NCBI GenBank assembly: GCA_050743365.1
Contig: JBOGFI010000081.1
Location: forward strand, 1-39,271
Source of the DNA: JBOGFI01 sp050743365
Lineage (GTDB): Bacteria; Actinomycetota; Acidimicrobiia; IMCC26256; JACDBD01
Reading direction: 5' to 3'
DNA length: 39,271 nt
In this document: positions 8,433 through 15,625 of the stretch, piece after piece
Layout: every line of letters starts with the position of its first letter
How positions within the stretch are numbered: position 1 is the stretch's first letter
Program-made: the position numbers and the translations under genes
The notes under the pieces: generated by a model
What the model was told of the DNA's origin: nothing
Seen by the model: only the letters and a program-made list of their open reading frames with translations
The model's database searches: none

Positions 8433-9347
8433 GTGCGCGTCCTCCTGATCGTGAACCTGACCGCGTCGTCGGTCACGGCGCGCCGGCGGGTCGAGATCCA
8501 GCGCATCCTCGGCGCCGACCACAAGCTCGAGGTGGCCGAGACGTCGCGGCGGGGGCACGCGGCCCGCCTCGCCCGGGCGGCCGCGCTCGACGGCGTCGAC
8601 GTGGTCGCGGTGCTGGCCGGAGACGGCACGCTCAACGAGGCGGCCGACGGCGTCGCCCACACCGTCACCGCGCTGGCCCCGCTGCCGGGCGGGTCGACGA
8701 ACGTGTTCGCCCGCACGATCGGGGTCGCCTACGACCCCGTGGAGGCGGCGCGCGGCCTGGTCGCGTCGCTGCGTAACTACCGGTTCCGGCGCATCGGGCT
8801 GGGGTCGGCCAGCGGCCGCCGGTTCGTGTTCCACCTGGGCCTGGGCTTCGACGCCGCCGTGATCGGACAGGTCGAGCGGCGCTCGTTCCTGAAGCGGCAC
8901 TTCGCCCATCCGGTGTACGTCGGGTCGGCGTTCGACACCTGGTTCCGGCACTACGACCGCTCGCGGTCCCGCTTCCGGGTGGAGCTGCCCGACGGGGACG
9001 TGGTCGGCGACTCCGGGTTCGCGATCGTTTCGAACACGAGCCCCTACACGTATCTCGGGCGGCGACCGATCGTCGTGGCGCCGGGGGCCGGGCTCGACGA
9101 CCCGCTGACGCTGACCTTGTTCCGCACCCTCGGGATCCCGCTCATCCTCAAGGCGGCGGCCTCGGCCCTCACCAGCACGCGCCTGATCACCCGGCACCCG
9201 AAGATCGCCCAGCGGGAAGGGGTCCACGCCCTCACCGTGAGCGGGGACGGCCCGTTCCCCTGGCAGGTCGACGGCGACTACCTCGGCGAGGTGGAGCACC
9301 TGGACGTCAGGTACGAGCCCGACGCCCTCACACTGGTCATGCCCTAA
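8433..9347 (+). CDS. Diacylglycerol kinase family (YegS/DgkB-like) lipid kinase
   Basis: A 304-residue soluble lipid kinase of the DAGK catalytic family, which phosphorylates diacylglycerol or a related lipid with ATP. The nucleotide-binding loop is VLAGDGTLNEAADGV (about 61-74), the family's GGDGT motif with Ala replacing the first Gly, followed by LPGGSTNVFARTIG. The C-terminal beta-sandwich ends in the usual WQVDGDYLGEVEHLDV. The GTG at 8433 is chosen because the protein then begins directly with the first beta strand (VRVLLIVN) and because of the preceding -10 box. The lipid substrate is unknown; many actinobacterial paralogues exist. Confidence 0.88.
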   Translation: MRVLLIVNLTASSVTARRRVEIQRILGADHKLEVAETSRRGHAARLARAAALDGVDVVAVLAGDGTLNEAADGVAHTVTALAPLPGGSTNVFARTIGVAYDPVEAARGLVASLRNYRFRRIGLGSASGRRFVFHLGLGFDAAVIGQVERRSFLKRHFAHPVYVGSAFDTWFRHYDRSRSRFRVELPDGDVVGDSGFAIVSNTSPYTYLGRRPIVVAPGAGLDDPLTLTLFRTLGIPLILKAAASALTSTRLITRHPKIAQREGVHALTVSGDGPFPWQVDGDYLGEVEHLDVRYEPDALTLVMP

Positions 9348-9353
9348 TTTCTC

Positions 9354-9391
9354 GCTCGCTCGGCCCTCCTCTCTAGGTCGGGCTCGCTCGG
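9354..9391. repeat. Direct repeat GCTCGCTCGG downstream of the lipid kinase gene
   Basis: The 10-base word occurs at 9354-9363 and 9382-9391, separated by 18 bases, starting 7 bases after the kinase stop. No strong terminator hairpin is seen in 9348-9400. Confidence 0.35.
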
Positions 9392-9400
9392 GTCGTGGAC

Positions 9401-9446
9401 TATCAATCCATAAGTGATTGATATTGCTCCGCTATAGAGCGATACT
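9401..9446 (+). promoter_or_regulatory. Promoter with overlapping palindrome of the MNT-HEPN module
   Basis: An AT-richer patch. TATCAATC (9401-9408) and GATTGATA (9416-9423) form a perfect 8-bp inverted repeat with a 7-base spacer. Its right arm contains TTGATA (9418-9423), a candidate -35, and 17 bases later GATACT (9441-9446) is a candidate -10. The GTG at 9453 is 6 bases further, so the mRNA would be leaderless. The palindrome overlapping the -35 suggests autorepression by the winged-helix protein it precedes (inference). Confidence 0.6.
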
Positions 9447-9452
9447 GGAGAG

Positions 9453-10133
9453 GTGAGACCAGCCCCTCCGCCACTGCTCCCGGTTTTCCGGTCTCGTCTC
9501 GTCGGCGACCTGCTCGCCCTTATCCTCCTCGATCCCTCCAAACGATGGACCGCCGAAGAGCTGGCGGACCGCACTGGCGCGCCCTATCCCACGGTGACGA
9601 AGGAGCTGCGGCGGCTCGGTGACGCCGGGATCCTCAAGGCCGAGTCCGTCGGGCGGACCAGGCTGGTTGCGGCGGACCCGGACAACCTCTACTTCCGACC
9701 CCTCACCGAACTCGTGGGCCTCGCGTTTGGACCTCCCCTCGTCATCGCCGAGGAGTTCGAGAAGGTCACCGGGATCGAGGACTTGTACATCTACGGGTCG
9801 TGGGCGGCCCGCGAGGCGGGCGAACCGGGAGCGACCCCGCACGACGTGGACGTGCTCGTGCTCGGCGGTCCCGACCGCGACGAGGTGTACGAAGCTGCGA
9901 CGAGAGCGCAGCATCGTCTCGGCCGCGAGGTGAATACCACTCTCCGGACGCTGGAGCAGTGGCGGACGGCTGAGGACGCCTTTGCTCGCCAGGTCCGGTC
10001 CTCGCCCATGCTCCCCGTTCCGGGACCTTGGCGTACCTACGCTGAAGACGATGCCGAGATGGAAGAAGGGCGAGGAGACCGTCGAGCGGCTTCTCGAGGC
10101 GCGCCATCTCGAGCGCGTCGCAGCCGGTCCTGA
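9453..10133 (+). CDS. Winged-helix plus nucleotidyltransferase (MNT-like) protein, putative antitoxin
   Basis: A 226-residue two-domain protein. Residues ~10-80 form a winged helix (RWTAEELADRTG, TVTKELRRLGDAGIL, RLVAADPDNLYF). Residues ~85-185 form a minimal nucleotidyltransferase fold with the motif YGSWAAR (114-120) and DVD (131-133), the GS...DxD metal-binding pattern of this superfamily. MNT proteins next to HEPN proteins act as antitoxins, some by adenylylating the HEPN toxin. The fused DNA-binding domain suggests autoregulation. The last ~28 codons, Arg/Ser-rich, overlap the HEPN gene in another frame for 83 bases, so this tail may be a read-through extension. Confidence 0.78.
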   Translation: MRPAPPPLLPVFRSRLVGDLLALILLDPSKRWTAEELADRTGAPYPTVTKELRRLGDAGILKAESVGRTRLVAADPDNLYFRPLTELVGLAFGPPLVIAEEFEKVTGIEDLYIYGSWAAREAGEPGATPHDVDVLVLGGPDRDEVYEAATRAQHRLGREVNTTLRTLEQWRTAEDAFARQVRSSPMLPVPGPWRTYAEDDAEMEEGRGDRRAASRGAPSRARRSRS

Positions 10134-10515
10134 CGTGGGCGCCACGCTGCTGGCGGCCGCTCAGCGGCACGTTGCCAGCGCCAAGGGGTGCGCCGACACG
10201 GACCCCGAGGGGGCCTATGCGCTGGCCTACGACGCGGCACGGAAGGCGTCAACGGGACTCCTTGCTCACCAAGGTCTCCGCCCGACGACAACCGGCGGGC
10301 ACTTGAGCGTCGTCGAGGCGACTCGCGCGCAGTTCCCCGAAGTCCCAGGTCTCCGTTCGCTGGACCGGCTCCGACGACGACGGAACCAGGCCGAATACCC
10401 GGACGCGGCCGGATACGACCCGATCATCAAAGACGAGGTCCTTGAAGCGATCGAGGTTGCCGAGGAAGCCTGTTCCTCGGCGACCAAGCTCCTCGATGTC
10501 CTGGGTGTCTTCTGA
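10051..10515 (+). CDS. HEPN domain protein, putative ribonuclease toxin partner
   Basis: A 154-residue all-helical HEPN protein. The active-site-like motif is RRNQAEYP (R111 to Y116, an R-x4-Y form of the HEPN RNase signature), preceded by helices with GAYALAYDAARKASTGLLAHQGL (split by my reading into YALAYDAARK and GLLAHQG). The ATG at 10051 gives a start MPRWKKG; the open frame extends upstream but that part is antisense-like overlap with the preceding gene. It overlaps the MNT gene by 83 bases, so they are probably cotranslated. In characterised MNT-HEPN pairs the HEPN protein is a toxic RNase; here this is inference from family and arrangement. Confidence 0.72.
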   Translation: MPRWKKGEETVERLLEARHLERVAAGPDVGATLLAAAQRHVASAKGCADTDPEGAYALAYDAARKASTGLLAHQGLRPTTTGGHLSVVEATRAQFPEVPGLRSLDRLRRRRNQAEYPDAAGYDPIIKDEVLEAIEVAEEACSSATKLLDVLGVF

Positions 10516-10572
10516 TGACCAGCGAGTCGCGCCAGCCGCGATCAACGCCCCGAAGGAAGCCCTGACGTAGGT

Positions 10573-10591
10573 CGGGCGGGATACCCGCCCG
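10573..10591. terminator. Strong GC hairpin after the MNT-HEPN module
   Basis: A perfect 8-bp stem CGGGCGGG / CCCGCCCG closes on the 3-base loop ATA. It lies 58 bases after the HEPN stop and before the convergent GDPD gene. There is no T tract, as is usual for actinobacterial terminators. The rest of 10516-10655 has no recognisable gene. Confidence 0.5.
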
Positions 10592-10655
10592 GCGCCCTCC
10601 GGGACGCTCACCGCTCCCGCGCAATCCTGGCGGCAAGCGTCGGGCTGGCGGGCCT

Positions 10656-11366
10656 TCATTCCGATAAGGCGCTGCGGGCGACGTCGGGGACGTTGGTCAC
10701 GATGCCGTCGACGCCGGCGTCGGCCAGCCTGCGGATCTCGGAGGGCTCGTCGACCGTCCACGCGTTGACGTCGAGCCCGAGATCATGGGCGCGGGCGACG
10801 ACCGCGGCGGCGGCCGGACCGCGCAGGGAGCGGACGTCGGGATGGACGGCCTGGTGGCCGCGGGCGTGGGCGACGGCCGCGCCCTCGAGCGGGTCGAACC
10901 CCAGCAGCGTCAGGAAGCCCGTCGCCACCCGGGGGTCGAGGCTCCGTACCCGGTCGATCGACTTCAGGTTGAACGACGAGACGAGCACGTCGTCGCGCCC
11001 GTCCCGTGCGTGGAGCAGCTCGACGACCGCGGATGCGGCCCGGTCGTCGGGGTCGAAGTCGGCGTCGCCGGGCAGGTTCTTCACCTCGACGTTGACGAGA
11101 AGCCCGGCGCAGGCGTCGAGCGCCTCCACGAGGGTGGGCACGAACGGCAGGGCCCGCCGGATCTCCGCCTCCGCGTGGTGGGCGAGCACGCCGAAACCGG
11201 CGGCGTCGGCGTCGTGGTGCACCACGAGGACGCCGTCCGCCGTCCGGTGGACGTCGAGCTCGACCCCGTCCGCCCCGAGGGCCCGGGCGGCCGCGAAGGC
11301 CTCGACGGTGTTCTCGCGGGCTACCCGGCACGCACCCCGGTGGGCTAGTACCCGAGCCGACCTCAT
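10656..11366 (-). CDS. Glycerophosphodiester phosphodiesterase
   Basis: A 236-residue GDPD-family TIM-barrel enzyme that hydrolyses glycerophosphodiesters to glycerol-3-phosphate and an alcohol. Signature elements are AHRGACRVARENT at the N-terminus, GADGVELDVHRTADGVLVVHHD (catalytic Glu, Asp and His of the metal site), NVEVKN in mid-protein, and NAWTVDEPSEIRRLADAGVDGIVTN at the C-terminus. The ATG at 11366 is chosen because it places HRGA directly after the start; the open frame continues far upstream without homology. No signal peptide, so cytoplasmic. Divergent from whiB1. Confidence 0.9.
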   Translation of the reverse strand: MRSARVLAHRGACRVARENTVEAFAAARALGADGVELDVHRTADGVLVVHHDADAAGFGVLAHHAEAEIRRALPFVPTLVEALDACAGLLVNVEVKNLPGDADFDPDDRAASAVVELLHARDGRDDVLVSSFNLKSIDRVRSLDPRVATGFLTLLGFDPLEGAAVAHARGHQAVHPDVRSLRGPAAAAVVARAHDLGLDVNAWTVDEPSEIRRLADAGVDGIVTNVPDVARSALSE

Positions 11367-11404
11367 GGAGCGGTGATCGTACGCGGAACCGCAGGTCAAA
11401 CCCC

Positions 11405-11434
11405 TTGCGCCCTGGTGATCGTCCCCCGTATTCT
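11405..11434 (+). promoter_or_regulatory. Candidate whiB1 promoter
   Basis: TTGCGC (11405-11410) and TATTCT (11429-11434) are spaced by 18 bases. Transcription would begin near 11441, giving a leader of about 35 bases to the GTG at 11476, with GAGGA seven bases before that start. Confidence 0.4.
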
Positions 11435-11475
11435 CTCGTTGCCTCGAGGGCCGGGCAGCTCCCGAGGACCTGCTT

Positions 11476-11832
11476 GTGAACGTGCGCACGAGCACGCCCC
11501 GCGGCACGTACGCCGAGGAACGACTGCACGGAGGCCTGGTGGCCCTCACCTGGATCAGGACCCACGACTGGGACGCGAACACGTGGCGAGCCCGCTCGGC
11601 GTGCCGCGACTCCGATCCCGACGTCTTCTTTCCCATCGGCAGCACCGGCATGGCGCTCGAGCAGATCGAGACGGCCAAGCGCATCTGCACCGCCTGTCAG
11701 GTGACCGAGGAGTGCCTCGAGTTCGCGCTCGCCACCAACCAGGAGGCGGGCGTGTGGGGGGGCACCACCGAGGAGGAGCGCCGCAAGCTGCGCAAGGCGT
11801 GGCTGGCCAAGCAGCGTCGGGCCGCCAGCTAG
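11476..11832 (+). CDS. whiB1: WhiB-family iron-sulfur transcription factor, WhiB1-like
   Basis: A 118-residue WhiB protein, a 4Fe-4S protein that binds the primary sigma factor and controls transcription. The four cluster Cys are C43, C71, C74 and C80 (CTAC and EEC), followed by the signature turn GVWGG (92-96) and a basic C-terminal helix for DNA contact. The block FFPIGSTGMALEQIETAK resembles WhiB1. It is convergent with a PdtaS-type kinase, 2 bases apart, the arrangement I recall for whiB1 and pdtaS in mycobacteria. Start uncertain: GTG 11476 has a GAGGA ribosome site; GTG 11539 (with GGAGG four bases before) would give a 97-residue protein closer to typical WhiB length. Confidence 0.88.
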   Translation: MNVRTSTPRGTYAEERLHGGLVALTWIRTHDWDANTWRARSACRDSDPDVFFPIGSTGMALEQIETAKRICTACQVTEECLEFALATNQEAGVWGGTTEEERRKLRKAWLAKQRRAAS

Positions 11833-11834
11833 CG

Positions 11835-13319
11835 TCAGAGGTCGACCGGGGTCGACGGCGCCAGCGGGACGCGCAGCCGCACCCGGGTGCCATGGTCGTC
11901 GCCCGACCCGGGCCCGAGGTCGATCGCGCCACCCAGCTCGCTGGTCACCAGCGCCTGCACGATCGACAGGCCTAGGCCCTTCGAGCCCTCGAGCGTGAAC
12001 CCCTCGGGGAGGCCGACCCCGTCGTCCGCCACGTCCACGGCGAGCTCGCCGTCGTCACGGGCGAGGCGCACGTGCACGTGGCCCTTGATCGGGAGGTCGC
12101 CGTCGCGCGGGAACGCATGGTCCACGGCGTTCTGCATGAGCTCGTTGAGCACCACGGCGAGCGGCGTGGCCACGTCGCCGCGCAGGTCGCCGGCGTCGCC
12201 CTCCACGTCGAACTCGAGGCGCACGTCGGGCGTCGACACCGACTCCTCGACCACGCGCACCAGCGGCCGTACGACGTCGTCGAACGGCACCACGTCGCCC
12301 GCGTCCCGCGAGAGGGTCTCGTGCACGATCGCGATGGAGCGGATCCGGCGCTCGGACTCCTCGATCGCCTCCTGCGCCTCGCCCGACCGGAGCCGGCGCC
12401 CCTGGAGCCGCAGCAGCGCCGCGATGGTCTGGAGGTTGTTCTTCACCCGGTGGTGGATCTCGCGGATGGTGGCGTCCTTCGACAGCAGCATGCGGTCGCG
12501 GCTCCGCAGGTCGGTGACGTCGCGCAGCAGGACCACGGCGCCGACGGGGTCGGCGCCCTCGATGAGCGGGATGGCGCGCAGCGTGCAGGAGGTGTCGCCC
12601 CGCTCCAGCTCCTCGTCGACCGGCAGCCGGGCGCGGATGGCGGTGTCGACCGCATCCTGGTCGAAGCCGATCTCCTCCAGTCGCAGGCCCTTCGTGTAGG
12701 CGTGGATGCCCATGCGGTGCAGTGAGCTGACCGCGTTGGGGCTCGCGAACACGATGCTCAGGTCTCCGTCGAGCACGATGACCCCGTCACCCACCTGGGG
12801 CGTGTCCTCGTAGGGCACCTCGTCGCGGCCGAACGGAAAGCTTCCCTCGGCGACCATGGCTGCGAACCGGTCGAAGACGGCGAGGTAGTTGCGCTCGAGC
12901 TCGCCGTGGCGGCGTCCCGACTCGGTCGGCGTCTCGCGGGTGACGAGACCGATCATCGCCCCCTGGTGACGGACGGGGATGCACTGCACCCGGGCGCGCT
13001 CCTTCGAGGCGAGCACGGTCCCGCCCCCCACGAGCAGCTCCCCCTGGCGCCACGCATGGCTGAGGAGCGGCCGCTCGACCTCATCGACGACGGTGCCCAC
13101 CATGTCGGCCGGATAGAGCGTCTGGCCGGTGGTCGGCCGCACCTGCCCGAGCACGACGAACCGCCGACCCTCCTCGCCCTCGACCGGCACGAGCAGGAGC
13201 AGGTCGGAGAAGCACAGGTCGGCCAGCGACTGCCATGACGCGACCAGACGCCGCACGTGCGCGAGGTCGTCGCCACGCAGCGCGGTGTTCTTGAGCGCAA
13301 GCTCGGCGAGCGTCGCCAC
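11835..13319 (-). CDS. pdtaS: Cytosolic sensor histidine kinase, PdtaS type
   Basis: A 494-residue soluble kinase without membrane segments. Domains in order: N-terminal GAF-like sensor (about 1-160), PAS (about 170-275, with GVIVLDGDLSIVFASPNAV), HisKA_2 dimerisation box EIHHRVKNNLQT (phosphoacceptor His about 290) and a HATPase domain with NELMQNAVDHAF, DDGVGLPEGF and GLGLSIV. In mycobacteria PdtaS phosphorylates the ANTAR-type antiterminator PdtaR; no such gene is in the window. The GTG at 13319 is preceded by AAGAAT at a 6-base distance, again consistent with a leaderless transcript. The gene ends 2 bases from whiB1. Confidence 0.9.
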   Translation of the reverse strand: MATLAELALKNTALRGDDLAHVRRLVASWQSLADLCFSDLLLLVPVEGEEGRRFVVLGQVRPTTGQTLYPADMVGTVVDEVERPLLSHAWRQGELLVGGGTVLASKERARVQCIPVRHQGAMIGLVTRETPTESGRRHGELERNYLAVFDRFAAMVAEGSFPFGRDEVPYEDTPQVGDGVIVLDGDLSIVFASPNAVSSLHRMGIHAYTKGLRLEEIGFDQDAVDTAIRARLPVDEELERGDTSCTLRAIPLIEGADPVGAVVLLRDVTDLRSRDRMLLSKDATIREIHHRVKNNLQTIAALLRLQGRRLRSGEAQEAIEESERRIRSIAIVHETLSRDAGDVVPFDDVVRPLVRVVEESVSTPDVRLEFDVEGDAGDLRGDVATPLAVVLNELMQNAVDHAFPRDGDLPIKGHVHVRLARDDGELAVDVADDGVGLPEGFTLEGSKGLGLSIVQALVTSELGGAIDLGPGSGDDHGTRVRLRVPLAPSTPVDL

Positions 13320-13361
13320 GCCACCATTCTTGTCGCCCGGCGGTCCGTTGTCGCGCGCGAG

Positions 13362-14555
13362 TTACGGGAACAGGTGCTCGCCGATTCGGGCCAGGCCCGC
13401 CACGTCGTAGATGTCGACCTCGAAGGTGGGCACGGTCACCACGACCTCCGGCTCGCGCGCCAGCTCGGCCCGGAGCTCGGCCTCCCGCTTCGCCACCACG
13501 GCGAAGTTGTGGAACGACTCGCCCACCGTGCGCAGCACGCGGGCGGTCCGGCCCGGGTCGGCCAGGGCGTCGTCGTCACCTCCCGCGAGCGCCTCGGCGA
13601 GCGGCGCCGCCTCGGCGCCGAGCATGTCTGCGGCCCGGGCGCCCTCGGACGAACGCAGGTACTCCGGGAGCGTCTTGTTGAGGACGAGGGCACCGAGGTG
13701 GAAGCGGCGCTCGACGAGCTGATCGCAGAAGAACTCGGCCTCCCGTAGGGGCGCACCCTCGAGGGTGGTGACCACGCCGAAGGTCGTGCGCCGGTCGTGC
13801 AGCAGCTCCTCGACCGCCCGGGCCCGCTCGACGAACCCGTCGTACATCGACTGGAAGCTCAAGAAGAACTCGGCGATGTCCTGGAGGAACTGGCTGCCGA
13901 GAATACGGTCCGCGAGCTGGTAGAAGGGGCGGCTGGCCACGCTGAAGACCCGGGCGCCGCGCTTGCCCCCCACGCGGTACGGCATCGTCAGCCAGCGCAG
14001 CAGCCGCCCTCCGAAGAACTCCGCCATGCGCTTCGGGGCCTCGAGGAAGTCGAGCGCGTTGCGGGTCGGCGGCGTGTCGATGACGATCAGGTCGTACGCG
14101 CCGGTGGCGTGGATGTCGAAGAGCCGCTCCATGGCGATGTAGTCGTGGCTCTGGACGAACCGGCCGGTGATGTTGATGTAGAGCCGGTTCTCGAGGATGC
14201 GGTAGGCGGTCTCCTCGTCGGGCGCGTGCCGGAGCACGAGGTCGTCCCACGAACGCTTGGTGTCCAGCATGGCTGCCCACAGCTCGCCCCGGGGATCGAG
14301 CCCGGCCTCCTTGAACGCCTCGACCGGCACCTGCTTCTCGACGTTGCCGAACCCCTCGAGACCGAGCGCGCTGGCGAGCCGCTTCGCGGGGTCGATGGTG
14401 AGCACCAGCACCTTCCCGCCCAGGCGCGTGGCCGCGGTGACCGCCGCCGCGGCCGCCACCGACGTCTTCCCGACGCCGCCCGAGCCGCACAGGATCACGA
14501 TCTCCTTCGTAGCCAGGAGCTGCTCGAGGCTGCCCGACCGCTCGCTCGCGCTCAC
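13362..14555 (-). CDS. ArsA/Get3-like ATPase, second of pair
   Basis: A 397-residue P-loop ATPase of the ArsA/Get3 clan. The deviant Walker A is CGSGGVGKTS near residue 23, followed by VLVLTIDPAKRLASALGLEGFGN (switch region; read as TIDPAKRLASALGL) and LIVIDTPPTRNALDFL. A long helical C-terminal region follows (LLHDRRTTFGVVTTLEGAPLREAEFF split over two helices). Paired ArsA-like ATPases are conserved in actinobacteria (mycobacterial Rv3679/Rv3680, linked to stress tolerance); there is no arsenite pump here, so arsenic resistance is unlikely. The GTG start overlaps the upstream partner's stop as GTGA, so the two are cotranslated and probably form a heteromer (inference). Confidence 0.85.
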   Translation of the reverse strand: MSASERSGSLEQLLATKEIVILCGSGGVGKTSVAAAAAVTAATRLGGKVLVLTIDPAKRLASALGLEGFGNVEKQVPVEAFKEAGLDPRGELWAAMLDTKRSWDDLVLRHAPDEETAYRILENRLYINITGRFVQSHDYIAMERLFDIHATGAYDLIVIDTPPTRNALDFLEAPKRMAEFFGGRLLRWLTMPYRVGGKRGARVFSVASRPFYQLADRILGSQFLQDIAEFFLSFQSMYDGFVERARAVEELLHDRRTTFGVVTTLEGAPLREAEFFCDQLVERRFHLGALVLNKTLPEYLRSSEGARAADMLGAEAAPLAEALAGGDDDALADPGRTARVLRTVGESFHNFAVVAKREAELRAELAREPEVVVTVPTFEVDIYDVAGLARIGEHLFP

Positions 14556-15514
14556 AGGCCGAGCTCCTCTTTCAGATAGTCGGCCACCATGCGCGTGACC
14601 CGCAGTCCGGCGTCCCGCACGAACAGGTACGGGAGCAACAGCATCGGCAGCTCGACCGTCTCACGCAGGCGGGCGAGGTGCGCGGCACGCGTGCGCCGGA
14701 GCGACACCGCGAGCCGCGCCGCCTCGAGGACCGTGGTGACACCGGGCCCGGCCCGCTCGGTCAGCCCAGCCGACGCCTCCGGCGTCCTGAGCACCTCGAA
14801 GGTCTCCTCGTCGTCGTGGGTGAAGAGCTCCGGGAGCACGCGATTGACGATCACCGAGCCCAGCGGCACCCGGAGGCTGGCCCGCGCCTGCTCGACGAGC
14901 TCGATGGTCTCGTTGACCGGCATCTCCTCCGGCGTGGCCACGATGTTCAGCGCGGTGAGCTTGGGATCGGACAGCAGCTCCACCATCCAGTCCGTCTGGC
15001 TCCGCACCATGCCCACCGACACCAGCTCCTGGATGGCGCGAGGCGCGTCGAGCTGACCGATGATGTGACCGGTGGGCGCGGCGTCGACCACGACCAGGTC
15101 CCAGTCGGCGCGCCCCTCGATCGACTCGCGCACCTCCCAGCACACCTTCCCGACGGTCAGGATCTCCTTCACGCCCGGGGCGGCCGTGGCCACGAAATCG
15201 AGCACCCGGGCGAGCGGGCCGAGCCGGCCGAGCACCGGGACCCGCAGGTTGAGCCGGAGGTACTCCTTCAGCGACTCCTCGGTGCGCATGGCCATCGCGG
15301 ACACGCCCGGGTAGACCTCGCGGGGCTCGAAGCCCACCGGCCCCCGCTCGAAGAGGTCCGGGAGGTTGCCCTTGGCGTCGACCTCCACCACGAGCACGCG
15401 CTGACCGCGCTCGGCCGCGAGAACGGCGGTGGCAGCGGTGACCGTGCTCTTCCCGACCCCGCCCTTGCCGGTGAAGAAGAGGAGGCGCCGCCCGAGAAGG
15501 TCGGGCCCGGCCAC
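14552..15514 (-). CDS. ArsA/Get3-like ATPase, first of pair
   Basis: A 320-residue P-loop ATPase with the Walker A motif FFTGKGGVGKSTVTAA near the N-terminus, the metal/switch segment LVVEVDAKGNLPDLF, and LVVVDAAPTGHIIGQLDAP. It is the upstream partner of the gene at 13362. The GTG at 15514 is chosen because it begins MAGPDLLGRR just before the P-loop strand; the open frame runs further upstream into the divergent promoter region but contains no ATG or GTG closer with a ribosome site. Function by analogy with the mycobacterial pair; biochemical role unknown. Confidence 0.85.
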   Translation of the reverse strand: MAGPDLLGRRLLFFTGKGGVGKSTVTAATAVLAAERGQRVLVVEVDAKGNLPDLFERGPVGFEPREVYPGVSAMAMRTEESLKEYLRLNLRVPVLGRLGPLARVLDFVATAAPGVKEILTVGKVCWEVRESIEGRADWDLVVVDAAPTGHIIGQLDAPRAIQELVSVGMVRSQTDWMVELLSDPKLTALNIVATPEEMPVNETIELVEQARASLRVPLGSVIVNRVLPELFTHDDEETFEVLRTPEASAGLTERAGPGVTTVLEAARLAVSLRRTRAAHLARLRETVELPMLLLPYLFVRDAGLRVTRMVADYLKEELGL

Positions 15515-15572
15515 GCGTTCAGGTCCCGGACCGTGCTGCCGGCCACCGAGGGTGGTCTGCGCTCCGAAGGAG

Positions 15573-15583
15573 GTATGACATAC
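15573..15583. promoter_or_regulatory. Palindrome GTATG-A-CATAC in the divergent arsA-like/glycan gap
   Basis: A perfect 5-bp inverted repeat with one central base sits midway in the 111-base gap between the ATPase start (15514) and the glycosyltransferase start (15626). It overlaps possible -10 sequences in both directions (CATACT on plus, CATACC on minus). It may be an operator or simply the two -10 elements; undecided. Confidence 0.35.
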
Positions 15584-15625
15584 TTTTGCCGGCTCCGGGG
15601 GGTAGGACGGCGCTGGAACGGTGAC

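Noticed and set aside
10516..10655. A possible small gene or RNA in the gap after the HEPN gene
   Set aside because: No start with a ribosome site, no conserved motif; only the GC hairpin at 10573-10591 is supported.
13362..15514. Arsenite-transporting ATPase (arsA) as a literal assignment
   Set aside because: No arsenite permease, reductase or ArsR neighbour; the arrangement matches actinobacterial Get3-like pairs of other function.
14678..15625. Open frame extending the double GT2 upstream by over 300 codons
   Set aside because: It is the antisense of the ArsA-like ATPase gene, rich in Arg/His/Gly as expected of a shadow frame, with no GT or other domain; the ATG at 15626 is the sensible start.
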